Shown here: positions 11,342 to 22,334 of the stretch, one piece after another | How the letters are laid out: each line of letters starts with the position of its first letter | Numbering within the stretch: position 1 is the first letter of the stretch | Source: Macrothele yani | Taxonomy: Eukaryota; Arthropoda; Arachnida; Araneae; Macrothelidae | NCBI GenBank assembly: GCA_039090855.1 | Contig: CM077034.1 | Coordinates: 227,256,701 to 227,320,700, forward strand | Reading direction: 5' to 3' | DNA: 64,000 bases | The notes under the pieces: generated by a model | Told to the model about the DNA's origin: nothing | Database searches by the model: none | Seen by the model: only the letters and a program-made list of their open reading frames with translations | Position numbers and translations under genes: made by a program

Positions 11342-12568
11342 CGCGCTGTAACGTTCGTGAGCGTTAGTTATCGTTGAGATTCGACGTAGTGTGTTGATTT
11401 TAGTCAAGAATGCCTTTAAGAAGACGAAGAAGCCATTATCAACAGCTCACGGAGTTTGAACGAGGTCGTGCAATAGGGCTACGAGAAGGTGGATTTTCTT
11501 TCCGCAATATTGCAGAACGACTTGGCAGGAATGTAGCCACTGTGCATGATTGTTGGCAGCGGTGGTCAAGGGAAGGTACTGCCTCAAGAAGACCGGGTTC
11601 CGGCCGGCCACGTGGCACTACTGAGAGGGAAGACCGCTGTGGCGCATTGTACTGCGTCTGCAGCAACAATTTGAGCTGCAGTTGCCACCACAGTGACACA
11701 ACGAACTGTTACAAATCGGTTACTTGAAGGATAGCTCCGAGCCAGACGCCCTGTAGCGTGCATTTCACTTACTCCAAACCACTGCTGTTTGCGACATCAG
11801 TGGTGTCAAGCTAGAGCTCATTGGAGGACAGAGTGGAGATCTGTTGTGTTTTCTGATGAAAGCCGGTTCTGCCTGGGTGGCAGTGATGGCCGTGTGTTGG
11901 TTAGAAGGAGGCCAGGTGAGCGCCTGCAACCAACCTGTCTGCGGCCGAGACACACCGGACCTACACCTGGAGTTATGGTCTGGGGAGCAATTTCGTATGA
12001 TAGCAGGAGCACTCTCGTGGTTATCCCACGCACCCTGACGGCACAGTTGTACGTCGGTCTGGTGATTCAACCTCTTGCGCTGCCATTCATGAACAGCATT
12101 CCAGGGGTGTTTTTCAACAGGATAAAGCTCGCCCGCATACCGCTGTTGTAACCCAACATGCTCTACAGAGTGTCGACATGTTGCCGTGGCCTGCTAGATC
12201 ACCAGATCTTTCTTCAATCGAGCATGTATGGGACATCATTGGACGACAACTCCAGCGTCACCTCCAACCAGCATTAACCGTCCCTGTATTGACCGATTAA
12301 GTGCAACAGGCATGGAACTCCATCCCACAAACTGACATCCAGCACCTTTACGACACAATGCATGAACGTTTGCGTGCTTGCCTTCAACATTCTGGCGGTT
12401 ATTAATGTACCAGCATTTCGCATTTAAAATGGCTCTTCTCGCGCTTACATTAAGCTGTGATCTTGAAACCTTAATCGATTAAATATGTTACCTATACAAA
12501 TGTATTGCCGCCATTTCATTCCTCTACAACTATTTTTTCGTGGTGTTGGGATTTTTTTCCCGTCAGTG
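11342..12568 (+). mobile_element. Tc1-3: Tc1 transposon, left end missing
   Basis: The right end reads ...cccgtcagtg followed by TA (12569-12570), a typical Tc1 terminus. No matching inverted repeat is found at the left border, where LINE-A sequence stops at 11341. The copy is therefore truncated or rearranged at its 5' side. Confidence 0.8.
11410..12405 (+). pseudogene. Tc1-3 transposase, DDE type, broken
   Basis: ATG at 11410 (MPLRRRRSHY), N-terminal HTH (LTEFERGRAIGLREGGFSFR, then NIAERLGRNVATVHDCWQRW) and the GRPRGTTERED linker are intact for about 75 codons. The frame then shifts. Further on VVFSDESRFCLGG supplies the first catalytic Asp, TPGVMVWGAISY follows, the second Asp region is damaged (FFNRIKLA), and WPARSPDLSSIEHVWD holds the final Glu. 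The end is ...CLQHSGGY and TAA at 12403. It is related to Tc1-2 (same layout and FSDESRFCLG motif). Confidence 0.9.
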
Positions 12569-12579
12569 TATATATGTGA

Positions 12580-12722
12580 TGCCACGATGGACAATACTGG
12601 TTTTTATGTCTTGGTAACATCCGTGTGTGCAGAATGCTGTATGCTGATGATACAGTCATTTTGGCAGAGAGGAAAAGTGAGTAGCAGAGCGTGTTGTCCC
12701 GGATGTACAAAGTTTGCATGAA
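12580..12722 (+). pseudogene. LINE-A fragment around the YADD motif
   Basis: Short LINE-A piece matching the segment with MDNTG, RMLYADDTVILAERK and the KVC(M) block in mixed frames. It sits directly after Tc1-3. Confidence 0.75.
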
Positions 12723-12808
12723 CCAACAAAACAAGTAAACAGGATTTTTAACAAGATAGCTTAAAAAAAGAATAGGAGTAATAAACAAATAATTAAAAGT
12801 TTTTAATT

Positions 12809-13042
12809 TTTTTTTTTTTTTTTTTTTTTGTTGATTGGAGGTTTAACGACCACCGTGAGCAACTCAAATGGGCTATAAGCAGTCGCCCGTCCCTAATTTA
12901 GGGTCACTGGTTCCAGGGAAGGGAGAGAGCCAGTGCCGTAAGACAAACACAACATCCATGCCTCACCGGGATTCGAACCCGGACCCCTTACGGACGAATG
13001 ATCAGAGGCCAACGCCTTAGACCACTGCGCCACCGGGGCGGC
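12809..13042 (-). mobile_element. Single SINE-1 insertion with target-site duplication
   Basis: Complete SINE-1 in reverse orientation with T-run, body and tRNA-like head. The flanks agttttttaatt-type repeat (agtttttaatt) at 12798-12808 and 13043-13053 form an 11-bp duplication. Confidence 0.93.
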
Positions 13043-13575
13043 AGTTTTTAATTGAAGAAATGGCAAAAGGAAACTGAAAACTATTTTTAGCGGGTCTTTT
13101 GTAAAAAAAGATTGCGCTTATGTTATCGATTTGTCCGTGTCTATCTGTCCGTTTGTAGACACCATACCTCTGCAACTATTAGTCCGATTTGAAAAATTCT
13201 TTTGCATTGGGAAGCTTGAAATATGCAAACGATGATCCTTCATTTTATCTTTTTTTTTTTTTTGATGTACAATTTTGCTCCTAGAGGGCATCAATGCAGA
13301 TGATGTCAAATTCAAAATACCTTTTATTGCATATATTAGCTTCTAAACATCCGATTGAAATTTTTTTTTATCTTTCTATTCCATTTATGTCAAAGAGTAT
13401 TTTATGTATAGTTACTTTTTCAAGTTATGCACAGATTTTCCGCTAGGGGCCGTAAAAGTAAATTGCGTTTTCTCCGATATCTCTTCTTCAAAAGCATTGA
13501 TTTGAAATTTCTTTTCTTCTTTGGATGATGGGAAATCTTTTGCATGTAATTTCTAATTTTTGGTAGAGAATACTT

Positions 13576-13594
13576 TGGCCACCAGGGGGCATAA
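13576..13594 (+). promoter_or_regulatory. CTCF-like site (best match)
   Basis: TGGCCACCAGGGGGCATAA agrees with the known animal CTCF core TGGCCACCAGGGGGCGCTA at the first 15 positions. Binding is inferred, not shown. Confidence 0.5.
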
Positions 13595-13892
13595 GTGTAC
13601 ATTTTTGTTTATGATGTATTTGCCATAAAATTTGTGCTTCTAAAATCTCGATTGAAAAAATTTGTTCGTGGACTGATGCCACTCACATTAAGAAACCTTT
13701 TCATAATATTTTTTTCTTAAAATATTGTATGGTTTTTCCGCCAGGGGGCGTAGATGTGCATCTTATTTTGTTCAATACCTCTGCTTCTAATGGTCTGATT
13801 TGAAAAATTCTTTTTTTTTTTTTATTGGATAGTGTTTCCGATGCGAAATGTTTTTCATGTAATTTCAAAATTTTCAAGTAATTCATAGACTT

Positions 13893-13910
13893 TTCACTAG
13901 GGGGCGTAAA
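13893..13910 (+). promoter_or_regulatory. CTCF-like site
   Basis: TTCACTAGGGGGCGTAAA; on the other strand CGCCCCCTAGTG resembles the insect CTCF consensus (YGCCMYCTRSTGG). Same orientation as its neighbours. Confidence 0.45.
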
Positions 13911-14499
13911 GGTAAATTGAGTTTCCCCCAATATCTCCGCTTCTAAAACTCCGATTTGAAATATTTTTTTTTTTTTGCACCGGATACAGCTCCCGATGAG
14001 AAATCCTTTGCATATAATTTATAATTTTTGGTAAAAAATGGTTTGGCCACCAGGGAGCATAGGTATTAATTTCATCTTCTGGTGTATTTGCAGCAAAATC
14101 TAAGCTTTTAAAATCTCGATTGAAAAAAATTTGTTTGTGGACTTATACTACTTATGTTGACAAACCTTTTAGGAAAATTTTCTTCTTAAAATAATGCATG
14201 GTTTCTTTGCCAGGGGGTGTAGATATATATCTTATTTTTGTCAATACCTCTGTTTCTAAGAGTCAGATTTGAAAAATTCCTTCTTTGTTTCATAGTTTCC
14301 AGTGCGACATGTTTTTCACATAATTTCAAAATTTTCAAGTAATTTATAGACTTTCCACTAGAGGGTGTTTAGGTAAATTGTGTTTTCTCCTATATTTCTG
14401 CTTCTAAAAGTCCGATTTGAAAAATTCTTCCTGCATTGCATACAACTCCTGATTGGAAATGTTTTTCATATAATTTCTAATATTTGCTAAGGAATCGTC

Positions 14500-14518
14500 T
14501 GGCCACCAGGGGACATCA
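14500..14518 (+). promoter_or_regulatory. CTCF-like site
   Basis: TGGCCACCAGGGGACATCA keeps the CCACCAGGGG core; one of three units with a full TGGCCACCAGG block (the others are at 13576 and 14044). Confidence 0.45.
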
Positions 14519-15427
14519 GTGTTAATTTCTGTGTCTGATATGTTTGCAGCAAAATCGGAGCTCCTGAAAACGACTGGAAAAATTATTTCCTTAACTGATA
14601 CCGCTCACATCGAAAAACTTTTTGAGGGATAATAAAATCATGCATGTTTTTTCTTGCCAGGGGCGTGGATGCATATTTTATATTTGTTGATATCTCTGCT
14701 TCTAAGAGTCCAATTTGAAAAATTCTCTCTTTGTTGGAGAGCGTTTTCGCTGCGAAATGTTCAGCATATAATTTCAAATTTTTCTTAATGCACATGTCTG
14801 CAACCAGAGGGCGTAAGCTAATGATTACGGTTACAGCAATATCTGCGGGATTAAAAACCCGTTTGAAAAACTTCTTTCTTTGGTCAAGGTACTGCTGTTT
14901 TCCATCCCTGTTACATTGACTTGAATAGCTTTGATTCGCGTCAGAACGGATTCAAAAGACCTTCTCATTACACCCGAAAATCCGGTGTCATCTTTCTTGT
15001 TAAATTCTTCCAGTGTAAACAGATCTTTATATGAAGTTTCTACTCATTGAGAACAGGCCTTGACAAAAATCTAGAGGCCAGAAACATCAGTGAAAATAAA
15101 AGAACTCAGAGGAAGTGAGGACATAAAGTCGAGTTCTTCACAACATGGAAGAGAATTAAGTACATTAATCTGAGTAAAGCCTTACGTAAGTTTGCATTTT
15201 TGAACTTCACTTTTTAGTTGGTAAAGTTCGATGAACACTTACCGCACGTGGGGCTTGGCTTTCAATTCCTATTTCCGTTATGTGGATGCGGCACGGGGGT
15301 TTTTCATTTGGCCACGGGTCCACTTCTTTTTTTTTTTTTTTTTTTTCCCGTTGGAATTTATTTTGCCTCATCACCAAATGAGTTTTTTTTTTCCTTTGCT
15401 GCATCCTCATTTACTTCAATATTTATT

Positions 15428-15474
15428 CATACCCTAGTACTTTCAGTAAAACTCCTTTACCGTCTTCGAGGGGA
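15428..15474 (-). ncRNA. Hammerhead-ribozyme-like motif of PLE-1
   Basis: On the minus strand: helix I CCC/GGG, core CUCGAAGA (canonical CUGANGA with one inserted C), helix II GGUAAA/UUUACU with a GGAGU loop and an extra C before it, GAAA, a palindromic helix III AGUACU, then A as the cleavage base followed by GGGUAUG. Penelope-like elements are known to carry type I hammerheads with very short helix III. The two inserted core bases make activity doubtful. Confidence 0.55.
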
Positions 15475-15960
15475 CATTTTGCTCCGACTAGCACGGACCG
15501 TGTCAGCTGGGCATTTCGGTGGTTCTCGCGGGCTGCTTCTGTCATCGGCTATCGCTTCTTCTTGGGCGTTGTGGCGCCATCTCTTGTTGGTCACTGATCT
15601 CACTTTTCGAACTTTTTCATTTTTTTGCTCAATTTTAATTAAATTTTTCCGGCTGTTTCTCAAATTATTAGGGTCATTGCGGTTGCAAACTTTTGTCCTA
15701 TTTTTTTCAATCATTACCGACTCTGCTATTCTGAGGTGTTTTTCGGATTTACAGCTTTTGATGATTTTTATATTTTCGAATTTAGGATATTTTTGGTTAT
15801 CCAGACAGTATTGGATAAGTGCTGTTTTTTCTTCTTTTTTCTGCCAGTTTTTTACGTGTTGTTTTAATCTGTGTTTAAGCTTATTTTTGGTACTTCCTAT
15901 ATAAGCCATTGGAGGATTTTCAGTAATAGGAATTGAGTAAATACCTGCTTTTTCTAACAT
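15457..15960 (-). pseudogene. PLE-1 GIY-YIG endonuclease domain
   Basis: Penelope-like proteins end in a GIY-YIG endonuclease that nicks the target for priming. From residue 5 this ORF reads AGIYSIPITENPPMAYIGST, giving GIY and YIG 11 residues apart, followed by KNKLKHRLKQHVKNW, TALIQYCLDN, IKIIKSCKSEKHLRIAES and the catalytic-type Glu in AESVMIEKNR. The Lys/Arg-rich C-terminus runs to PRRR. The domain itself has no stop over 167 residues but is cut off from the RT part by frame changes near 15960-16275. It is about 50 percent like the PLE-2 domain by eye. Confidence 0.88.
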
Positions 15961-16274
15961 TTTTATTTTTTCATTTTTTATTACTATATTTTTGATGGTA
16001 TTTACTTTTCCTCCAATTTGAATGTTATGTTTTTTACAAATGTTATTAATTTCATTGGTAGTACCTTTTACGTAAGGAAAACCATTTAAATATTTGACAT
16101 CTTTGTTATTTACTACAGCATTATTTTTTATTTTCTTTATTACTTCAGTGTCCCATTTTTTTATTAAATGGTTAGGATAACCAAAGCTGCCTGCAATTTT
16201 TTTTATGAATTTTATTTCTTCATTGATGAACTGACTATTTTCAGAATGCGTATATGCTCTTTTAATTAAGGTTT

Positions 16275-16670
16275 TTATACTATTGCATTTTGAGGATAAG
16301 GATGTGCTGAATTGTACGGGATTAGGACCGGAATGAATGAACTTTTCCGATAAACCCTGTATAATAACTTATCTGTGGATTTGATAACCTGTACATCCAA
16401 AAAGGCTAATGCATTATTTTTTTCTATTTCAACAGTGAGTTCTATAGTTGGATATAAAGCGCTGTAACATTTTGTTAATTTTTTTAATTCTTCTTCGTTC
16501 AGTTTTGATAGAATGAAAATATCATCCACGTATCGACAGTACACTTCTGGTTTTTCTTCCATACGATGCAGGACATTTTCTTCAATTTCGTTCATCACAA
16601 CCTCAGCATATAGAGTTGATAATGGTGAGCCCATTGGGCCTCCTGAATTTTGCTTGAATATTTTGTACTC
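16275..16670 (-). pseudogene. PLE-1 reverse transcriptase, C-terminal part
   Basis: Reads EYKIFKQNSGGPMGSPLS, then LYAEVVMNEIEE, YCRYVDDIFILSKL (catalytic YVDD) and NNALAFLDVQV, ending in YRVYRKSSFIPVLIPYNSAH. This is RT motifs 4-6 plus the connection toward the endonuclease. The N-terminal RT motifs are missing: the frame runs straight into the inverted arm at 16671 (residues before EYK are encoded by arm sequence). Confidence 0.87.
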
Positions 16671-17190
16671 GGGTATGAATAAATATTGAAGTAAATGAGG
16701 ATGCAGCAAAGGAAAAACTCATTTGGTGATGAGACAAAATAAATTCCAACGGGAAAAATAAAAAAAAAAAAAAAAGAAGCGGACCCGTGGCCAAATGAAA
16801 AACCCCCGTGCCGCATCCACATAACGGAAATAGGAATTGAAAGCCAAGCCCCACGTGCGGTAAGTGTTCATCGAACTTTACCAACTAAAAGTGAAGTTCA
16901 AAAATGCAAATGCATTAATGCACGTTAAATAATATAACCTCCAATATCGGAAGTAAATTGAAACTTACGTAAGTTGTTTAATACCTCGTATGTGTGCCAA
17001 TAAACTGATTTTTTTTTCTTACATTAGAGCTAATAACTATTCGGTTAAAAATTTTTGCACGTTTTATGTTTTTCACCATTATAATCGCCAACTTACATGA
17101 TGCTGAGATATATGGGACACACTTCGCTATTGAAAAAAATAGGGGAAAAGAAAAGTGAAAAAAAAAAAAAGAAAAAAGAAAAGAGTATAC

Positions 17191-17402
17191 CTCGGATCAA
17201 AATCAAATAACAGATCTCGACATCCAACCACATCCAGCGAGGGAGCCCCTTCAACCACAGATGAACGCTGACCTCCTGATTTTTTCACATATGGCATGGA
17301 ATGACCAGGGGGTGGTTTGCACAGCCCGAGATGATCTGCAATTCGTTTCTTGACCGAAGGTGCAACCAGCTTCATAGATGCAAGCCACGATCTCTTAGAC
17401 TT
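17191..17402 (-). CDS. PHRF1: PHRF1-like gene, exon with LGL...FDFDP block
   Basis: The exon starts after atttcag (AG at 17404-17403) and ends at AG/GTATAC, 212 nt, entering in phase 0 and leaving after two bases of a codon. It encodes KSKRSWLASMKLVAP, then KKRIADHLGLCKPPPGHSMP and LLFDFDP. In vertebrate PHRF1 the Lys/Arg tract is followed by a segment of the form SRIARTLGL...LFGDPYELDPFD, and the order and key residues match. It joins the 28.8 kb exon in frame (TRKSKK/KSKRSW). PHRF1 is a nuclear RING/PHD ubiquitin ligase that binds the RNA polymerase II tail through a C-terminal domain; that C-terminus must lie below position 1. Confidence 0.82.
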
Positions 17403-17864
17403 CTGAAATATGAACAAGTTCTACCATTAGCATTCCAAACATAACCAAATTTTTACACAAGTTTTGGAATACTTACACTAAAAAAATGTTACATTCGTAA
17501 AAGATTCAACGCTTTTGGTCTGGGATCATTTACATAGAGCAAGTTACTAGGTCTATGAGCAAGTTTCCACATAGCTGGCTGTAAAAGCAAAATGGTTGAA
17601 ATTTTTTCAGAATTCCATCCTAAGGTGGCAACACTGCATTGAACAACAAGTGTTGAATGTACAGAACACACATGTCATCAGTTGAGTGACAGAGATGGCA
17701 AACATTTTTGAGAGTGTGCACTCAAATCAGAAGAATCCTCTAAAAAAAACTGTCCCGTGGAAATTTTGAGCAGCGGATTGTAATTTTTTTATTGTATTTT
17801 TCGTCACACAACCTATGGATTATCTGTTTAGAAAGTAATGAATTTAGTTTCTATAGATTTTTTT
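17403..17864 (-). other. PHRF1-like intron segment without recognisable repeats
   Basis: Intron sequence just upstream of the exon at 17191-17402. Nothing recognisable apart from short AT-rich stretches. Confidence 0.55.
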
Positions 17865-19810
17865 TTTGTATTTTTTGATTGGAGGTTTAACGACCACCGT
17901 GAGCAACTCAACGGGTTATAAGCAGTCACCCGTCCCTAATTTAGGGTCACTGGTTCCAGGGAAGGGAGAGAACCAGTGCCGTAAGACAAACACAACATCC
18001 ATGCCTGACCGGGATTCGAACCCGGACCCCTTACGGGCGAATGATCAGAGGCCAGCGCCTTAGACCACTGCGCCACCCGGGGGAGCAATTGGAGGTTTAC
18101 CGACCACCATGAGCAACTCAATGGGCTATAAGCAGTCGCCCGTCCCTAATTTAGGGTCATTGGCTCCAAGGAAGGGAGAGAACCAGTGCCGTAAGACAAA
18201 CACAACATCCATGCCTCACCGTGATTCAAACCCGGACCCCGTTCGGAAGAATGATCAGAGGCCATCGCTTAGACCACTGCGCCACCCGGGGGGCAATTGG
18301 AGGTTTACCGACCACCATGAGCAACTCAATGGGCTATAAGCAGTCGCCCGTCCCTAATTTATTCACTGGTTCCAGGGAAGGGAGAGAACCAGTGCCGTAA
18401 GACAAACACAACATCCATGCCTCACCGGGATTCGAACCCGGACCCCGTTCGGAAGAATGATCAGAGGCCATCGCTTAGACCACTGCGCCACCCGGGGGGG
18501 GGGGGGGGGCAATTGGAGGTTTACCGACCACCATGAGCAACTCAATGGGCTATAAGCAGTCGCCCGTTACTAATTTATTCACTGGTTCCAGGGAAGGGAG
18601 AGAACCAGTGCCGTAAGACAAACACAACATCCATGCCTCACCGGGATTCGAACCCGGACCCCATTCGGAAGAATGATCAGAGGCCATCGCTTAGACCACT
18701 GCGCCACCCGGGGGGCAATTGGAGGTTTACCGACCACCATGAGCAACTCAATGGGCTATAAGCAGTCGCCCGTCCCTAATTTAGGGTCACTGGTTCCAGG
18801 GAAGGGAGAGAACCAGTGCCGTAAGACAAACACAACATCCATGCCTCACCGGGATTCGAACCCGGACCCCGTTCGGAAGAATGATCAGAGGCCATCGCTT
18901 AGACCACTGCGCCACCCGGGGGGGGGGGGGCAATTGGAGGTTTACCGACCACCATGAGCAACTCAATGGGCTATAAGCAGTCGCCCGTCCCTAATTTAGG
19001 GTCACTGGCTCCAGGGAAGGGAGAGAGCCAGTGCCGTAAGACAAACACAACATCCATTTATTGATTGGAGGTTTAACGACCACCGTGAGCAACTCAATGG
19101 GCTATAAGCAGTCGCCCGTCCCTAATTTAGGGTCACTGGCTCCAGGGAAGGGAGAGAGCCAGTGCCGTAAGACAAACACAACATCCATTTATTGATTGGA
19201 GGTTTAACGACCACCGTGAGCAACTCAATGGGCTATAAGCAGTCGCCCGTCCCTAATTTAGGGTCACTGGTTCCAGGGAAGGGAGAGAACCAGTGCCGTA
19301 AGACAAACACAACATCCATGCCTCACCGGGATTCGAACCCGGACCCCATTCGGAAGAATGATCAGAGGCCATCGCTTAGACCACTGCGCCACCCGGGGGC
19401 AATTGGAGGTTTACCGACCACCATGAGCAACTCAATGGGCTATAAGCAGTCGCCCGTCCCTAATTTAGGGTCACTGGTTCCAGGGAAGGGAGAGAACCAG
19501 TGCCGTAAGACAAACACAACATCCATGCCTCACCGGGATTCGAACCCGGACCCCGTTCGGAAGAATGATCAGAGGCCATCGCTTAGACCACTGCGCCACC
19601 CGGGGGGGGGCAGTGGAGGTTTACCGACCACCATGAGCAACTCAATGGGCTATAAGCAGTCGCCCGTCCCTAATTTATTCACTGGTTCCAGGGAAGGGAG
19701 AGAACCAGTGCCGTAAGACAAACACAACATCCATGCATCACCAAGACTCGAACCTGGACCCATCTCAGACGATTGATCAGAAGCCAGCGCTTAGGCCACA
19801 GGGCCCAGGG
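17865..19810 (-). repeat. SINE-1 tandem array (10 units)
   Basis: Ten SINE-1 bodies in reverse orientation start near 17878, 18090, 18297, 18512, 18716, 18930, 19065, 19193, 19400 and 19613. Most are full 205-215-bp units joined through C-rich runs (CACCCGGGGGG) of 6-18 G. Units at 19065 and 19193 are body-only (about 128-135 bp). The last ends in a diverged head at ~19740-19810. The G-run length between units varies. Confidence 0.93.
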
Positions 19811-20030
19811 TGACCCAGAAGTCTGGCTTTTGGAGGACATGTCCTTGTTTTCTTACCACATCCTCCTGTCCTGCAGGCATTAACGGAAATAGCCTAAATG
19901 TCCCACTTTTTCAATAAGGAATAATTCAGATATGTTCTGAACAAATTCTTCTATTGTAAACATACACTACATTGACAAAAGTCACCGGACACCTAGAAGA
20001 GAAACACAACATAGCATTTATTGACATACA

Positions 20031-21062
20031 TTAGTACGGTGTCAATCCACCTTTGGGCTTAATGCATGCAATGACACTTCGAGACATGCTTTCGACAAGG
20101 TTTTGGAACACAGGTATAAGTATGCGCTTCCATTCAGTACATAATGCTGCCGCTAACTTTTGCTTAGTATGGTTCCAAACTTCTTATGCGGCGCTCTAAT
20201 TGATCCCATAGGTGCTCTATGGGATTAAGATCAGGGCTCTGTGCTGGCCAGTCCACACACGATAGGGAATTATTGTGAAACCACGCCGTAACAGTCTTTG
20301 CTTTATGGCTCGGTGCATTATCCTGCTGGTACCAACAAGGCTCGGTTCCATGGTATTGCCACAGAGTTGGTACTGCATAATTGTCCAGAATATCGAGGTA
20401 GACGTGCTGGTTAACAGGTTTGTACACGATAAACACTGGACCGGGACCATGCCACGAAAACACCTCCAGACGAGTACACTGTCAGCTTTAAACCTGAACG
20501 TAAGAACAGTACACTGTGGTAAATAGCGTTTCCCCGGCTTCCGCCGTACCCACACACTTCCATCAGACTGATGGATCGTGTATCTGGATTCATCAGTCCA
20601 TAGGACCCATTTCCATTGATCTACGGTCCAGGATAAATGTTCTTCACACCATGCTAAACGACGAGTAGCATTCCCAGTGGAGATGAAAAGCTTATGAGCA
20701 GCCGCACGACCACGGTAACCCATTGAATGAAGTTCTCTGCGAACGGTACGTGTACATACCGAGGTTCCAGCATTTTTACTCACCTGTACACTGAGGTCTT
20801 GCGCAGTATTCCGTCGATTAGCTGTAACGACTCTCCTGAGGCTTCGACGTCCTCTATCACTGATTTTCTTTGGTCTGCCGGTACGTTTTGCTGCTTGATG
20901 TGTCTTCCGCTTATTCAGTACATCCAAAACAGTTGACTTGGGTATGTTTAAACGCCTCTCGGTTTCTCTTATGGACAATCCACTAATATAACACCCAACA
21001 ATCTTTCCTTTCTCAAAGTCAGTTCTCTCCCGCCGCGACAAAGAAGCGGTAAAGAAGCTCAC
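20031..21062 (-). pseudogene. Tc1-4 transposase, DD34E, frameshifted
   Basis: ATG at 21062 (MSFFTASLSRRERTDFEKGK) starts a well-kept protein. HTH1 is at residues ~28-50 (LSIRETERRLNIPKSTVLDV), GRPKK follows at ~62, then HTH2 (SVCTRTVRRELHSMGYRGR). The first catalytic Asp is in LWTDESRY; after a frameshift near 20420 come YQQDNAPSHKAK (second Asp) and WPAQSPDLNPIEHLWD (Glu), spaced 34 residues. A stop at 20164 and a further shift precede the natural end SVIACIKPKGGLTPY, TAA at 20033-20031. It is the best preserved Tc1 gene in the window, needing few repairs, but it is not functional as it stands. Confidence 0.92.
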
Positions 21063-21079
21063 TTATACCATTTTCAAAT

Positions 21080-21892
21080 TTAGTCTCGTGCAGTATTCCT
21101 TTTATTTGCTGTAACGACTCTCCTGAGGCTTCGACGTCCTCTATCACTGATTTTCTTTGGTCTGCTGGTACGTTTTGCTGCTTGATGTGTCTTCCACTTA
21201 TTCAGTACATCCAAAACAGTTGACTTGGGTATGTTTAAACGCCTTTCTGTTTCTCTTATGGACAACCCACTAATATAACACCCAACAATCTTTCCTTTCT
21301 CAAAGTCAGTTCTCTCCCGCAGCGACAAAGAAGCGGTAAAGAAGCTCACTTATACCATTTTCAAATTTAGTCTCGTGCAGTATTCCTTTTATTTGCTGTA
21401 ACGACTCTCCTGAGGCTTCGACGTCCTCTATCACTGATTTTCTTTGGTCTGCCGGTACGTTTTGCTGCTTCACGTGTCTTCCACTTATTCAGTACATTCA
21501 ATACAGTTAACTTGGGTATGTTTAAACGCCTCTCGGTTTCTCTTATGGACAACCCACTAATATAACACCCAACAATCTTTCCTTTCTCAAAGTCAGTTCT
21601 CTCCCGCCGCGACAAAGAAGCGGTAAAGAAGCTCACTTATACCATTTTCAAATTTAGTCTCGTGCAGTATTCCTTTTATTTGCTGTAACGACTCTCCTGA
21701 GGCTTCGACGTCCTCTATCACTGATTTTCTTTGGTCTGCTGGTACGTTTTGCTGCTTGATGTGTCTTCCACTTATTCAGTACATCCAAAACAGTTGACTT
21801 GGGTATGTTTAAACGCCTTTCTGTTTCTCTTATGGACAACCCACTAATATAACACCCAACAATCTTTCCTTTCTCAAAGTCAGTTCTGCGAC
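21080..21892 (-). repeat. Three extra copies of the Tc1-4 5' coding segment (287 bp)
   Basis: The initiator ATG recurs at 21062, 21349 and 21636, exactly 287 bp apart, each followed by the same ~89 codons through HTH1 and GRPKK, and then a stop. The outermost copy lacks the ATG and ends at 21892. Copies differ at a few positions each. Confidence 0.94.
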
Positions 21893-22044
21893 ATTTTCAG
21901 TCAACCTCACAGTGCGATGTGATCGCAGTCAGCTGCAGGCTTGTTTTTATACCGTTTGCAGTTGGACCGCGCATCTTAACAACGCAGCGGATTTGTTCAT
22001 TTGCTTTTGAAGGGGTGTCCGGTGACTTTCGTCAATATAGTGTA

Positions 22045-22334
22045 TATCCCTTTATGCCACAGCTGAAATGTATTAATTCTTTTTGGACTTTGGCTGGTGC
22101 CCTTCCTCCTTTCTCTGGACAGTTTATTCCTACAATCCTGCATCTGCCTGCTGCAGTGCATCACTTGTGAGTCAACAGCGCAGGGAAAACCCGCCAGTGC
22201 ACGTTAGTCGGTCTGTTGTTTGTCGCATAGACAGTGCTGTGCGATGGTCATGTAAACAGTCAGCTGATGCTACTTGTTTTGTGTGTTGCGAGTCGTTGCT
22301 GTGAGTTTTTTTCTATTTATAATTCAAGCTTCTT
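22045..22334. other. Unannotated spacer
   Basis: Between Tc1-4 and LINE-B. No recognisable gene or repeat. Confidence 0.45.

Larger units (their letters stand above)
13105..14930 (+). repeat. Diverged tandem repeat, ~150-bp unit, with CTCF-like cores
   Basis: Each unit carries TCTGCTTCTAAAAGTCCGAT-like sequence, a T-run, GCGAAATGTTTTTCAT-like sequence and then a CCACTAGGGGGCG-like core. Cores lie near 13284, 13443, 13584, 13743, 13900, 14052, 14212, 14361, 14507, 14658 and 14806, spaced 138-160 bp apart. Copies are well diverged, so the array is old, yet the core is the best-kept part. No protein is encoded. Confidence 0.85.
15191..16911 (-). mobile_element. PLE-1: 5'-truncated Penelope-like element with inverted arms
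   Basis: The minus strand reads RT C-terminal part, then a GIY-YIG endonuclease, the gene order of Penelope-like elements. Arms of ~240 bp at 15191-15434 and 16671-16911 are inverted copies of each other, including an A/T-run. They match the inverted pseudo-LTRs known for this group. A hammerhead-like motif adjoins the left arm, whose border is at the predicted cleavage site. Confidence 0.9.
19965..22042 (-). mobile_element. Tc1-4: Tc1 transposon with repeated 5' region
   Basis: The left end cactacattgacaaaagtca and the reversed right end cactatattgacgaaagtca are inverted repeats, both followed by ccggacacc, with TA on each side (19963-19964, 22043-22044). At 2.08 kb it is longer than usual because of three extra copies of a 287-bp 5' segment. 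Confidence 0.94.

Noticed and set aside
15218..15904. 228-residue plus-strand ORF with hydrophobic stretches
   Set aside because: It is the antisense of the PLE-1 GIY-YIG domain and its terminal arm; phenylalanine runs come from the T-run.
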